Assembly: GCA_027559495.1 (NCBI GenBank)
Contig: JAMXSV010000007.1
Coordinates: 62,001 to 126,000 of the forward strand
Source of the DNA: Aurifilum marmelostoma
Taxonomy: Eukaryota > Ascomycota > Sordariomycetes > Diaporthales > Cryphonectriaceae
Direction: 5' to 3'
Length of the DNA stretch: 64,000 bases
Shown: in pieces, positions 32,723-45,225 of the stretch
Layout of the letters: the number at the start of each line of letters is the position of its first letter
Numbering within the stretch: position 1 is the stretch's first letter
Made by a program: the position numbers and the translations under genes
Notes under the pieces: generated by a model
The model's input: only the letters and a program-made list of their open reading frames with translations
Database searches by the model: none
What the model was told of the DNA's origin: nothing

Positions 32723-35700
32723 CTTGACTGATTTGTTGTGTGTTGAGAAAAAAAGGGTTTCCTGTAGAGAAAGAGAGAGAGAGGACTGAGGCTCGAGGGC
32801 TTCTGGCGATTGTTGATAGTTCGTGTGAATGAATGGACGACCGAAGTCAAGGTGAGGCGAAAACTCGTTGAAGGTGAAGGTTACGGAGCTTGTTGGTAGG
32901 CTGAAGGAGAGCGAGAAGGAAGGAGAGCAAAGAGGGCAGTTCTTCTTAAATAGGGAATGACTGCGTGTGCCCCCAGGTGTGGACTTGTTTGCTCTTCATT
33001 GTGGGATCCTCGCGGGAAATTGCAATATGCATGGGTCGTGGCGGGCCCCCTGCAAGCTAAATCAGGGGTTCGGTGGAGGTGAGGACAAAAGGAACGGCGT
33101 TGGTAAGATCAACAGGGTTCGTCCTGCAAGTCGCGCCTATTCAGAGGGCGCTCTAAGCCTCTCGACATGCCCCAGTTGTGAAATCTCGAGCCGTTGGGCG
33201 AACCTGAGTGGCCGAGTTGCCTGCTGTGCTGTCTTACTCGCCGGCGCCCTCGGGGGTGGGGGGGAGGAAACTTGATGGCCAGTCGGTCGACTGTAGCGAC
33301 TGGCCATGGACATCCCGAACCTGCTGGAGGGGAGCCTGGATGCTGCAGAGCGGTGGCAACAGATCCCGTGCTCAGTTGGTGTGATTCCTACTGCTGCGAG
33401 CCCGTCCGGCGCTTAAGGCGAAGCTTGTCATGACCACAGATGCCGCCCTCCTGCCCACCAGACCGAGATCGCGCGATGTGACTTTCCATCTGTGCGGCGC
33501 GGCTATGATGTCGGCCTGACCACACGTACACACACAAGCTCACTGCCAATCTTGATCCCACGTCTTGGTTTCGAAATTGTCATCAAGGACAACAAAGATT
33601 CCAGCCACGGTAAGGCTTGGCTCTTTGTTCGGCTTGTTGAGATCATCATTGCAACGTGGGGAGTATTGCGAATCTGAAAGGGGAGAATGGCGTACGCTTC
33701 GGGCGAGTTTCTGCCGTCAAAGGCACCCCCCCTCATCCCCTCATGTGCTCATAGCAATGAGAAACCAGAGAGACCCACGGCAAGACCTGAGCCAGTAGTG
33801 TCCCTGGAATGCACTGTTCCGAGGAATGTCCTTGATTGTATGTGAGTGAACGCACACCGGGGAAGACGTTGAGAGATCTTGAAGTGACTCCGCGGTAATT
33901 TTGCGTTGGTAGCCATGATCCCTGTGGATGGGAAATAAGGTTGATTGTTGGCAGGGGGCCGATCCAGGTGCCAGTGCGCCGTCCGTTCCCTAGCCCTCGC
34001 ATGATGGTGTTTTGAAACGGGCCATCTTTCAAGACAGGTTGAATCTCATCCAAAGACTGAGCCGAGAAAAGAAAGAAGAAAAAAAAAAAAGCCACTCAAG
34101 CCACAGCTCATTGTCCAAACCGGCCCTGTTGTCGCGAGTATAATACATTGCTACACCACGCCTGGCCTGAGGCAATTTGTTCCTCTCGGACCACCAGATG
34201 ATAATCTGGCCGAATAGCCAGCATCCCTCGGCGCCCTGGTCGGACGTGCAAATTTGGACCCTCTGCTGTACCACGGCATACTCTTCAGCGCCCTGTCAGG
34301 TGCGAGCCCGGGTTCTGGGTGAGATTGCGGGCCCTGTGTGGGCTGGAGGCCACGACTCCCTCCTCTGCTCCCTCCCTCCCTCCCCCTCTGTCCCACAGCG
34401 CTAATGCAGGGACACCCGCCCACACAGGCTCCCAAGGTGCTAAAAAAGGTGAAATCCTGTGATGCGCTGAGGAATTGTGCTTTGCGTGCCATGACATCAG
34501 CCAACAAACGGATCTTTTTTACCCCCATATCAGATGGGTCCGGTTCATCACGTTGGATCGTGAGCGTCCATTCTGCATGTGCATGGGCGTCCCAGGCATA
34601 TTTGCCAACGACGAACGCATTTGGTTGGGCCCATCAGCCCGAGACAAGCGGGAGCCACAATTATAGCACTGATCGCGCCTCTGGAATCAGGGCAGGGTGT
34701 CCAGCTGATTCAAGACACCCGTGCACGTCCAAATCAAACGCATACACGCACACACATAGGCGCTGGACCCTGCGTTCCCCATCGTCATCATCTCGCCAGT
34801 CCGATGAACGCAATCTTGCAGGACCCCTCGAAATCGTCCAGATTCGGGAGTGAGTTCGATCTTGCAATCTCGCGTGATACCATCCCATCGGTGACGAGGT
34901 GGACTGCCACACGAGGCGAGATCTCTCTCATCTCCTATATAACAAGAAAAAACCGGCATATGGGGGGTCATATAGACCGGCTGAACTGCGCTTGGGGTGA
35001 GCTTGTATGAGTTTGCGTGCGTGTTGTGTGTTGATGGGACCACCAGGCGTCGTCCATGTTGCGTCTTCTTCTGTAGCCTTCCGCCCTGTGTCTCAGCCTC
35101 GGGTTCTCCGCTTCGGCACATGTGTGCCTGCGTGCCCTGTTTCCTGAACGGCACGGAAATTGAGACGTGCGCAGATCGGCAGGCCCGCAAGAGGTTCCCC
35201 CAACTAGATCCGAACGACACAGCTCGGGCGTCCTTTCTGGCTGCTATCGCAGTGGACCAGTCTCCTTAGGCCTCCTGTGACCTCACGATAGTGGAGCTTG
35301 TGCTCTTTTATTCATTTTGAAAGGTCTTGGCAGTTCTGTCTCTCCTGAGAGATACCCAGAAGTGTACTCCATAGGGGCTGTGGCGTCCTCTCCTCTGCTT
35401 GGAAATAGTCAACAAAGTCGTCCCCCAAGAGCAAGTAGACCACGCTGGTCTCGCTGCCAGCCGGTCCGACTCAGCAGTACGAATTGCCTCTGCGTGACCG
35501 ACGCGGTGACTTTGCGGCGATGAGTCGAGCAGAAACCGTACGAGGCCTGGCGGTGGCACATACCCTGCAGTTCTGTGCTGACGGCGCGTATTGCTCCCTG
35601 CAATCTATTTTTCATCTGTCCGGCTTGTCACGACTCCCGACTGTCAAGCATCCTCGGCCTTGGAACATGCTCCATATGCATGCTTGATGGTCTTGGTCTC

Positions 35701-37120
35701 AGGCTGGCACTCCGACATCGTCCCCCATTGAGGGGGTAGCCGTCTGATACCATTCATCAGAGCTCCTTCGACTATGATGTTGCGATGAAGCCGGTCTTGT
35801 TCCAAACACGGACCTACATTTGTGGCGTCGTTCCGCCGTCTATCGCCCATTCAGCCTCCTGTCCGCCGCCCCCCGCCCCCCCTCCAAAAACAAAAACCCC
35901 TTAGGAGCTCGGAGCTGCTGAAAATATGTCTCTGCGCAGAGCGTAGATTCGAATTGAATTTTCTGTGGTCTAGGAGACGATTGAACTTCCCGTTCTCGTG
36001 GAAAAAGGAAAGGAGAGAGACAAAAAAGGCCAGGGCGTAGCAGCTTCGAACGGGGACACTGTGAACACTTTCGCAGGTGGGCCAGAGAGGCTCAATACCG
36101 TGTTCGCAGATACTCAACAGCAATGCTACATGCCTGCAGTAGGCCGAGAATCAAATAATGTTGCCTTCCTGTTGCAAACCCCACAGTGCACCGACAAATC
36201 TTGCACGGGTCCTGCGTTTGCTTAGACATTGCGCATGGAATCGGCATCACCATCGCCACGCCTCAGGGCTTCCTCTGCTGAAAGCCCGGTGCTTCCAAGG
36301 TGTATCATAGCCCGTGCTGGGGTGGAAGGGTCGTCAAGAAGACTGCGCAACGGAGGATTCAGAGGCGCTTCCTGCAACGGTCAGCTTACTGATATCGTGT
36401 GCAGTTAGGGACGCCTTGGCTGGTAGATGTTGCTGTTGTCGTATAGCCAGCCATATGGACAAGCCTGAGCGTCTCTCCTGGTCTTGGCTGTGTCTTGCCG
36501 ATCGACTCTCTGGTGACTATAGATATATCATTCGAAGAAAAGCCATCAATTGGGTTCTTGTAATTATCGAGACTGGTGAGGTAACGGAAGGAAGCTGAGT
36601 AGAGTAGTGTCTCATTAGGGAAGATGCCCGCCTCCCGGTCCTTCTCTTTCTGCCTGCGGACATATTAGCTAAGAGATTCTGTGTAACCACGTGGCCCATC
36701 AACTCTTGGAAAGACCGATGCAGTCGTGATGGCTTTGAGCTAGAAGTCAAGTCACAGAAGGTGCAGAGGGGCGTGGCTGCTGCTGCCGTCACCAGTGTTG
36801 AAGTGTACTCTGTATACTTGCACAGTATTCTTGACGTACGGAGTACTTGGCAGAATGTAACAATATTGGGCGGTACTAATACTAATAGCATGGACCTAGG
36901 ACAAGACCGATCTGTCTAGATTGGAGTTTGACCCCTGCACCTACCCCAAAGCGTCGGGCCGGCGGGAACAGGGGGTTCAGTACCACCTTTTACAGCATGT
37001 GTCCTTCTTCCCTGTCAGCTAAAAATTGGGTTCTTCGTCGTCGTCATCGTGTCCTGTTCCCCCCCGACGGCAGACCACACACCACGGCCGCTGAACAGAG
37101 GATGCATCCTCAATGACAAG
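32723..37120. other. Long intergenic region, no supported gene
   Basis: It contains the GPI-protein promoter on the left and the SEC12 upstream region on the right. In between are a CTCCCTCCCTCCC-type pyrimidine stretch near 34360-34390 and many short frames of improbable composition. No domain, tRNA or transposon relic was recognised in 4.4 kb, which is notable for a compact fungal genome. Confidence 0.45.
32946..32952 (-). promoter_or_regulatory. Possible TATA element of the GPI-protein gene
   Basis: TATTTAA on the minus strand about 225 bp upstream of the start codon. Between it and the start lies a pyrimidine-rich leader (CT repeats near 32780) that ends in a CTACAG which could be a 5'-UTR splice acceptor. 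Support is positional only. Confidence 0.35.
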
Positions 37121-38915
37121 ATGCCTCCTCCGTTCCCCGAAGCAAAGATCACCCTCGACTACCCCCTGTATGGCTGCGATTTTGATCCTCAGGATCCCAA
37201 CCGTCTCTTTGTCGGAGGCGGCGGCGGCTCGAGTCGCACTGGGGTCGACAACAAGATCACTTCCCTCGATGCCACGTCGCGCGAAAAGCTCGAGATCACG
37301 GGCGAGATCACCCTGAAGAAGAATGAGGACAACGTCTCGAGCCTCGCCGCCGGCCAGCGTAAGGGCAAGGCCACCCTGCTCTACGCCGGCATCAGCTCCG
37401 GCGCCGATGATCTTAGGAAGGGCAGGAACGAGCACTTCCGCGTCCTCGCTGCCGACCAGCCCAAGGCTGCAAAACCTTCCATCATTGGCGCCAGGATCTC
37501 CGAGCTGAGCAGGACCGCCCTGTTCACCACCGACGACAAGGAAACATACCAGCGCCTGCTGAGGCTGACGCAGCCCTTTCCGAACACGTCGCAGCTGGGT
37601 GCAGTGGCCACAGGCCTGTCCAAGGACCCCCAGGTCGCGCTTTTCGATGTCGCGGCGGGAAACAATGTGGCGCCCAGGCTGAGGGGTGTACTGGATCTGA
37701 AGAGCGAGGCAGTTGATATGGACGTGTTACAGACTGCCGAGGACGAGTATCAGCTCTTGTACTGCGACAACTACCACATCTACACCTTCGACGTAACCCC
37801 TGACGCGGGCGACGCCGTGGACACCGAGCCCAGGTGTATATACACCATGCCCTCAGACGACGTGCGGCCCACCTTCCGCTGCATACGCTACCTGTCTGCC
37901 GGCTTCGCGTTTGCTATCGCCAACTTGCCCAGCCCAGGCGGCGTCGTGCTCTACGGGTTCCGCCTGCCCAAGGCAAACGCCAAACGGGATACCACAGCCA
38001 GAATCGCCGTCAACACGAAGCTGCCCAGACGCAAGGGCGCCAAGGCTACCGGCCTGGCCGTCGCCAACCTCAGCCCACCCGTCTCGCCCGATGCAGCCCA
38101 GGGCGACGCCCAGTTCGTCATCGCGGTCAGCAGCAACGACTACTCCATCCACCTCTATACCCTCGACCACCAGGTCCTGGGCGACGTCGACCTCCTCGCG
38201 CGCCTCTTCCCCCCTGTGTGTGCTCACGAAGGTCCACCCCGCCCTGGTCACCAATATCTGCTTCTCGCGCTTCACCCCACCCCGCTCCGGCACCGCCAAG
38301 ACGCAGTATCTCCGCCTGGCCAGCACCTCCGTCAGCAATTGTGTTGTTGTCCACTCCATCGCCCTCAAGAAGCACTTTGACAAGCCTGCCAAGGCCCGCC
38401 GCGGCGCAGGGCCACCGCGCCTCCCGCGCTACGTGACTGCGCTCAGCGGACGCGGACCTAACCCGACCAGCATGTTCCTCACCTTTGCGGTCATCGCACT
38501 GCTCATCGCCGTCGTGCTACAGGGCCTGTTGGAGGTGAAGGGTCTTACACGCCCCGTCGTCGGCGGGCACAGATGGCTCCCCTCCAGGCTTCACGCAGGT
38601 CCCGCGTCCCCACCACCGCCGTCGTCGCCACACGCCGGCTTCCTCGCCCGCCTCCTCGAGGAGCGCAATCTGGCTGGACGCGAGCATGGCATCGTCCTAC
38701 GCGACTCCGAGGTCCCTGGCGGCGACATCAATCTCGAGATGGAGCACGACGGGTCCGCCAAGAGCTGGGACGAGCTGTCGGAGCCGCAGAGGGCGCTGTG
38801 GCGTGACAGGCTCAAGGCCGGCGGTCACTGGGCCGAAGATATGGGCGAGACGGTGCTCAAGGGCGTCCTGTTTGGTGAGCTGGCTGCTGTTGTGGGCGGT
38901 GTGGTCGGCGGTTAG
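37121..38915 (+). CDS. SEC12: Sec12, ER guanine-nucleotide exchange factor for Sar1 (one frameshift)
   Basis: Sec12 loads Sar1 with GTP on the ER membrane and so starts COPII coat assembly. The N-terminal ~430 residues match the fungal Sec12 beta-propeller, beginning KITLDYPLYGCDFDPQDPNR and including a Gly-rich loop (VGGGGGSSRTG). A single membrane span (MFLTFAVIALLIAVVLQGLL) lies near residue 450, followed by a ~125-residue lumenal tail. The frame breaks at 38207-38217. The first part runs to LLARLF and the second resumes at CVLTKVHPALVTNICFSRF one base out of phase, with no room for an intron. Reading the C6 run there as C5 joins them as expected for the family and gives ~597 aa. The start MPPPFPEAK was chosen over an upstream Met because homologues begin close to it. 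Confidence 0.85.
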
Positions 38916-39689
38916 CTGCTTCGACGCGCCTTGGCCTGAAAGGTCTCGGCTCGTGGCCCTGGCGTTTGTGACGACGATTGTATGGCTTTGATTAGAAGGA
39001 AGAAAAGAATGGGTTTAGAATAAAAGGGAAAATGGAATCAATTGGGTGGGTGGCACAATTTTAAGACCCAGCATTGATTCCTTGCTTTGCTGAATGGCTT
39101 TGTATTGAAAAAAAAAAAACCGTTTTGCTTATGATGGAAACACGACGTATGGCTAGCACCTTTTGATCAATAGACGCACTCAAGAGAAATTAATAAGAGG
39201 ACTGAAACATGGATGGCATACATGATTGACCCAGAGCATTGCTCGTCCACTATATGCGTTTGTACATCTGTCCGTGTATGTGTGTATGTGTGTGAGAGAG
39301 ATCATGGTGCAATGACATCCAATAAATAGTTAAGAGTTTCCAAGTCGTTGCCGTCCAATCTTAACCTGGAAAGCTCTCGATCTATACTGTAGTGTGCAAC
39401 CTGACACCTCTGCCCCACGACAATGTGTGCATATCACATCCAGATCATCCAGCCGATCGAGGCATTAGCCGATCTCTATGCTCCTATTCGTTCATCCGTA
39501 TCCCAATTTAGATCTTGTTCAACGCCGCAACACCTAACGCTACTTGGCTTGCCAATTTATAATGCGAGGCCAGCCGGGGAAAAGTATTTTCTAAAACAAA
39601 AAAGCCAACCTGATTCAACGAGGAGGGAGAGGTGTATCCAAGCCGAGGCGATAAATTCAAGAGATTCTTTTTCTTTTCTTTCCTTGTCC
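38916..39689. other. Shared 3' region between convergent SEC12 and DUF5672 genes
   Basis: SEC12 (plus) and the DUF5672 gene (minus) converge here. It contains the SEC12 poly(A) signal, an A12 run near 39109 and a TG-repeat patch near 39270-39295. No gene seen. Confidence 0.5.
39019..39024 (+). terminator. Poly(A) signal AATAAA downstream of SEC12
   Basis: Canonical AATAAA 104 bp after the SEC12 stop codon. Confidence 0.5.
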
Positions 39690-41027
39690 TTAGAAAGGCG
39701 TCAATCCAGCCGGCAGTAATGGGTACTCCACACCGTCAATCATCTCCGTCCCCATCCCGAGATCGACGTCCAGCATGCCGGTGTCAGCCATATGATACCC
39801 ATCTCCCAGCGCGTCCCGCTTCCAGTAGGCACCACAGCTGCCCGGCACGTACTTGGCCGCGTCCATGGCCAGCGTCATCTTGACCTCGGGGCAGTAGTCC
39901 CAAATATGCTTCCTAAGCCTGGGACTGCCCCAGATCTGCGAGTGTAGGTACGTGCCGCCGCCGCCCGTGTGGTAGCCCATGGGCTCGTAGAAGCCCTCGC
40001 GCCAGTCGTCGATGCCCTTAACCAGCTCACCCTGCTCCGCAGCCTCGATGGTCGAGTTGTACTGCGACGTCTCCTTGTCGGTGGCCAGGTGGGTGGCCTT
40101 GCCCGTGTGCATCTCCCCGCTGAAGGTCAAGGAGACCGTCGCGTTGGCCATCTTGGCGTTGGGCCTGTGGCCAAGACGCTCGGTCAGCCAGACGTCCTCG
40201 GCCTCGGAGAAGTCTGCGCGCTCCTGCGAGCGCAGAACATCGATGATGGCGCTGACGCGGCGGATGGACAGACCGCCGTTCCCGCCAAACCGCGAGCCGG
40301 GGTTCCAGGGTGCGCCGATCCAGTCGTAGTCGAGGTATTCGTTCAGATTGCGCTGAGAGTTGGCGCAGAGGATCGAGTCGGTCTGGAAGATGAGCAGCCA
40401 CTCAGCCGGGGAGAGGACGGTCTCGTACATCCAGAGGCTTGTGAGGAAGCGGGAGATCTCCTCCTGAGAGGACACCGACATGTTGGAGGGGATATATGTC
40501 AGGTCAAGCTTGCCGGTCCGGACCTGGTTCTGGATGGCGACAGACTTGTTGATGAACTCGACAGACTCAACGGAGCCCATGAACCGAAAGCGCCAGTCGG
40601 GCGGGACGACAGACATGAAGTGCAGCATCAACGGGGCCAGGATGGGGTTGGCACGGTTCTCAATCAGGAGGGCCACCTTGGACTCGTTGAAGGGCGTCCT
40701 CTGCTCCTGAGCATACTGCAGAGAGACTTTTGGCATCGTCATATAGGCGTCATAGTCTTGTATGTAGCCACTTGACAGGCTGAGTGTGAATAATCTGTTG
40801 GACAACGGCGGGTCGGTCAGTCTTGCCAGGCCACCAGCAGCAGCAGCCAGATATTTCTGCAACACCAACCATGGGCCGATGAGAACGTACAAAAAGACGA
40901 GGAGCGCGAGAACGACTCGTATCCTGCGTGTGGTTCTTGCCCATATCCTCATTGCCATTGACTTTATGCGCACCCATGCCTCACTCAAGGTCATCTCCTC
41001 GACCTCGTTCTTTTCTGAATGCGCCAT
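39690..41027 (-). CDS. DUF5672 family type II membrane protein
   Basis: A 445-aa intronless frame. After a ~36-residue basic cytosolic N-terminus comes a membrane anchor at about 37-58 (VVLALLVFLYVLIGPWLVL). The rest would be lumenal and matches DUF5672, a fungal family with glycosyltransferase-like features. Landmarks are VVPPDWRFRFMGS, AEWLLIFQTDSILCANS, DYDWIGAPWNPG, GGNGGLSIRR, EDVWLTERL, FSGEMHTG, and GFYEPMGYHTGGGGTYLH before DYCPEVKMTLAMDAAKYVPG. All family blocks are present, so the gene looks functional. The type II topology suggests the Golgi. The reaction is unknown; a role in cell-surface glycosylation is an inference. A paralogue lies divergently 2.7 kb away. Confidence 0.85.
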   Translation of the reverse strand: MAHSEKNEVEEMTLSEAWVRIKSMAMRIWARTTRRIRVVLALLVFLYVLIGPWLVLQKYLAAAAGGLARLTDPPLSNRLFTLSLSSGYIQDYDAYMTMPKVSLQYAQEQRTPFNESKVALLIENRANPILAPLMLHFMSVVPPDWRFRFMGSVESVEFINKSVAIQNQVRTGKLDLTYIPSNMSVSSQEEISRFLTSLWMYETVLSPAEWLLIFQTDSILCANSQRNLNEYLDYDWIGAPWNPGSRFGGNGGLSIRRVSAIIDVLRSQERADFSEAEDVWLTERLGHRPNAKMANATVSLTFSGEMHTGKATHLATDKETSQYNSTIEAAEQGELVKGIDDWREGFYEPMGYHTGGGGTYLHSQIWGSPRLRKHIWDYCPEVKMTLAMDAAKYVPGSCGAYWKRDALGDGYHMADTGMLDVDLGMGTEMIDGVEYPLLPAGLTPF

Positions 41028-43699
41028 GGCGACAGAAAATTATCGACAATTATAATAGTCAAGGGCCGGAGAAACGCCAGCCAAGGCGGCTCTCGAGGAA
41101 GCGGAAAGATCCTCGGCCAAAACAACAGACACTGAAGTGAATTGGATCACCCGGCAGAAAAACCCAATAGCCGTTAAGCACCAGTCCACGTTGTCATTTA
41201 GAGCCGGCAGATGGTGAGCGTCTGGGGATATCAACCTGCTTAGGGCGGACACCAGGTGGTGTGTTGTCATGCATGCATGAAAGTGATGGGTCAGGTCGCG
41301 TGTGATGGCGGTCGACCTAGGGCTCAATGTCGTAAGAGCGGGTTTGACGTCGGGAGGGGAAGAAGATGCAGAGCAGGTAGGGTGCGTTGTCGAGCCGACT
41401 GTGGGAGTGATTGACACTGCAAGGACGAAGACGTCTGATGTCGTGCTTGAATGACGCGCAATCAGTGTATGTCGTCTTGTCCGGGACTCCGCACAGGGGG
41501 GGTGCTCGCAATTGTTTGAGGCACAGCCAGCCAGGGATCAACGCGAGGAGGGCTATGCAGCAAAGCCTATTGCGCCTTTCCCCACAAAGAGACCGTCACG
41601 ACAAACTCGTTTGTATAGAGGTGGTGCTGGTGGTGACGGCCAAGAAGCGACGAGGCAGGGAGGGAGAAGAGGAGGAAGAGAGGTCGTGTACGCCTGATCA
41701 AAACATGATGGAGGAGGACAAACTTTTGACTTAGAGTCAATTCGATTTTGAGGGCAAGCTGAACGTAGGGAGGATGGGACAAGAGGCAGGGCAAGCAAAA
41801 AAGATGGTTTAGATCCCCTAGTCGGTTGCAGGGTCGGGGGCACTTGGAAACAAGGGAGCAGCGTAGTGAACCCCAGTAGGGGGTGCCGATGATGGCGAGA
41901 TCGGTACCTGGAGTGACCTTCCTTCAGCTCCTGGGGCCTCAGCGCCTCCACGCAAGCTCCCCAGCCCGTGCAGAGCCCACTGGCTCCGGACTCAGAATGG
42001 CCAGAGCCACGCCAGAACAACGCCAGGGCACACCCCCCGCCCCCCAGCCCTGGCCGGACTCAGGGCTGGACTCGAAGCCAAGTGGGGGACCGACAGGCAA
42101 TATCTGCTACTAGGCATATCAGACCAGTCCTCGTGTGGGATGGGCTATCGATAGAGAAAAGAGGAAAATATGATGGTACTGGAAGAGGGATATTGGGGGG
42201 AGGGAGGGGGAAAGGGGGGGGGAGAAAGTGACACATTGGAGCTGACAGCAGGTTACTATGTGGATTGTATTGCCATATTTCATAGTTGCGGGCTTAAGCG
42301 AAAGGCTAAATTGGATTGGTGGCGGCTACTCTCACAACACCACATCCGTCACAAGTAGTCCTTGTATGGAATACGTATGACTATGCTGGGTGTGTGGGTG
42401 AGATGTTCGGTTTCATCCTGTCGTGGGGGGTTGCATTGCACCCTGTCTGCCCTGTTCGGCATGATGCGGTAGGCCTTGATAGGGCCACAGCAGGGGGGAG
42501 GGGCCCTAATCTTGGCTGGCTGAGAAGCCGTCTCTTAGGCGGGCTGTACTATGGCAGCACCATGCAGGTACTTAGTCGTCAGCCTCATCAGAATCTTGGC
42601 ATATGAAAGAGCAAAAGTATATCGTCCCAAAACACTATGTGAATCACTTACTGACATAGTTTGTCTCGCACCTTATCTATCTACAAGCAATGACCAGGTG
42701 TCCTCTTTTTTCCCCCTCCTTGTCTCTCCTCCACAGTGATTTGGAGACCATAAACATAGAGTTAAAGCAGAGACAGTCTACACTCTTGTCAAGCCTCAGA
42801 ACCGATTCAACCACATAATGCAATGCCCTCTCCCCTTCCCTGCTCTTCATCCTGTCCTGGAGACCTCTGTACTAAAATGCGGCTGAGAAAATGAAATAGT
42901 ATTCAAGCATGATTTTTCTTGGAGCCGAGGCGAGGTCGAGATCTATACAATAGTCTGGCCCCCTAGCCCGTAATGGCCGTAGTAATGTAGTTGTCATGTC
43001 ATGTATAGTCAGCAAGCGAGCGCGCGGAAGAATACAGGGGAGGAGGAAAAAAAAAAAAGGTCGTATTTGAAGTGGTGCTCGTGCGGGAAGTCGGCACCTC
43101 CTGCATGCAGCAGCCCTGCTCGGGGACCTGGCGGGCACTGGCATGTACCTCCATGTACTTCCGTCTCGTTTCGACGTGCCCCACTCGGGGTGTGTCCAGA
43201 CAAACACACCTGCAGGTGCAAGTGTGCGCCGATCCCGTCGTCCTCTATGTACTATGGGCTCTCTAAGGAAAAGTCCTCCCTTTTTCCCTTGCTCGAGATG
43301 CTTCTTCCTAATTTACCACTCACTGCCTTTTTTTCTTTTCTCGTTTGGGCGCGGACTGGTCCTCGCACTAGCGCTATCTGTCATGACCACCGCTTCCAAT
43401 CTCGACTGAACAGCTGTCGTGGCTACAACAATTCCGAACGAACACAGAGCGAGATCGACGAGATAAGGCAGGCGTGCAGACCGGTTCATCTCTAAGAAGC
43501 GACTATGATGCGCGACCTGGCTTCGGACTGCGTCTAGACGAAGAGCAGAGAGAGAGAGACACACACACAGAGAGCGCGCGCGCATCACCCTGTCCCTCGA
43601 GGACCTCCAGACCCCGAAACTACCCTCATCATCATCATCACCACCACGTCCTCGTCCTCGTCCTCCTGCTTCTTTTCTCCCGTGTGCCTCCACTGCGCC
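41028..43699. other. Bidirectional upstream region between two DUF5672 paralogues
   Basis: 2.7 kb between divergent starts. It contains a G-rich patch at 42187-42225 and an A12 run near 43049. Upstream of 43700 come an AG/AC/GC repeat patch (43550-43585) and a CATCAT…CTCGTCCTC stretch. No coding signal that I trust. Confidence 0.5.
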
Positions 43700-45225
43700 A
43701 TGGCTCCTCACGCTGCCACGCCCTCGAATGGCGGCGGCTTCTTCGTCATCACCAGACTGAGGCTGTTCCTGGCAGTCTCTCTGGCATTGACCTGGTGGAC
43801 AGCATCACTCCTCCCAAGCTACCAGCCTATGATAAAAGCATCGTTCAAGTCGCGAATCGAGGAGGCAAGGCAGAAGATCCCGTCTATCAAGGTCGACTGG
43901 ACACCAACCGCCGACCCACGAGCCGCTTACAATGCTGCCAAGATGGCCATGATCATAGAGCCGCGGGTCATGCCACACCTGGTTCCCCAGCTGTTGCACA
44001 TGATCGCCGTGGTCCCGCCAGACTGGCGTTTTCTGTTCATTGGGTCGCAGGAGAGCGTCACCATGATGGGCCGGAGCACCTCGGTGAAGCACCAGCAGAT
44101 CGTGGGCAAGCTGGACATGATGGTCCTGCCAGAACCGTGGGACATCTCGTCCAAGGAGATGGTGTACAGGACCTTGACAGACATGCGATTCTACAACGAG
44201 TTCTTGCCAGGTGTGGAGTGGCTGCTCAAGTACGAGTACGATAGCATATTATGTGCCAATTCCGAAGTCAGCCTGAACGAGTGGCTGGACTGGCACTGGG
44301 CCGGCGCGCCAAGGTGAGCAATCTTCCTCAAGGCCCTCTGGAGCCTCTCATATTCCTCTTCTCTTCATCGTCTGACGTCTGTCCTGTAGAACCCCCCGAC
44401 GACCGATTCTCAGGCAATGGGGGCCTATCGCTCCGTCGCATGTCCGCGATCAGGAAGATTCTGCAGTTCCAGTCTCGTTACAATGACACAGCGCCCGAGG
44501 ACGAGTGGTTTGGGCAGCGCCTCTATATCACGCCCGGCCTGAAGGTGGCGTCGGGCCTGGAGGGTGCGCTGGCCGTGGAGAATGTCTACATGGAGAGGCC
44601 CATGGGCTTTCACGTCCAGGAGATGGGCGAGAATCTCCCGGCAGAAGTATGGGGTGATCACGAGCGGAGAAAGACCATGCTTGAGTACTGTCCGGAGCTG
44701 TACATGGTCTTGAACGCCAAGCTTGACCGCGAGAGATGTCCAGGCGACAACAGAGACGGGGGTGAGTACCATTGTTTTGTTGCCGTCTTGTTGGGGTAAC
44801 AACGTACGTTTGCTGACGCCGTGCATTCACACACAGTGGTCCAACCTTCGCCCGAAGAACAGGCCCAGCAGGCCCAGCAGCAGCACCTCAACGATGAGGC
44901 TGCGGCTAGGAAGCAAGAGATGCAGGATGCGATCAATGCGCTTCAAGCAGCACGCCTGCAGCAGCAAGAACAGGCAAAACTGGACGCGCAAGCCAAGGAA
45001 GCCGCCGAAGCGAATGCCAAGGCAGCTGCAGGCTCACAAGGTGATTCCACCGTCACAGCCGAGGGTGATAAGGACAAGACGGACGATACACCTTCCACGG
45101 ACCAATCTTCGGCTACGCCCGAGGAGGGGGAGACGAAGGGGGATGACGAGAAGGTAGAGCAAGAGGACAAGGACACAACAACGCCAGAAGAGGCATCCGT
45201 ACTGGACTCGGACGGGGGCGTTTGA
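43700..45225 (+). CDS. DUF5672 family paralogue with acidic coiled-coil tail (one frameshift)
   Basis: Three exons: 43700-44313, 44390-44761 and 44837-45225, with introns of 76 and 75 bp. Residues ~16-38 are a membrane anchor. The lumenal part shares VVPPDWRFLFIGSQESV, EWLLKYEYDSILCANS, WLDWHWAGAP, GNGGLSLRRMS, EDEWFGQRL, PMGFH and EYCPELYMVL with the neighbour, but the block between EDEWF and PMGFH is shorter and the GEMHTG and GTYLH motifs are missing. Exon 3 adds ~130 residues of Gln/Ala/Glu-rich coiled coil and an Asp/Glu/Thr-rich end, absent from the neighbour. At 44392-44397 a C6 run puts exon 2 one base out of frame with exon 1. With C5 the splice reads APRTPDDRFSGNGG, aligning without gaps to APWNPGSRFGGNGG in the paralogue, and gives 457 aa. 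The start is the Met after GCGCC at 43700. Confidence 0.75.

Noticed and set aside
39969..40775. 268-codon plus-strand frame
   Set aside because: Antisense shadow of the conserved DUF5672 gene.
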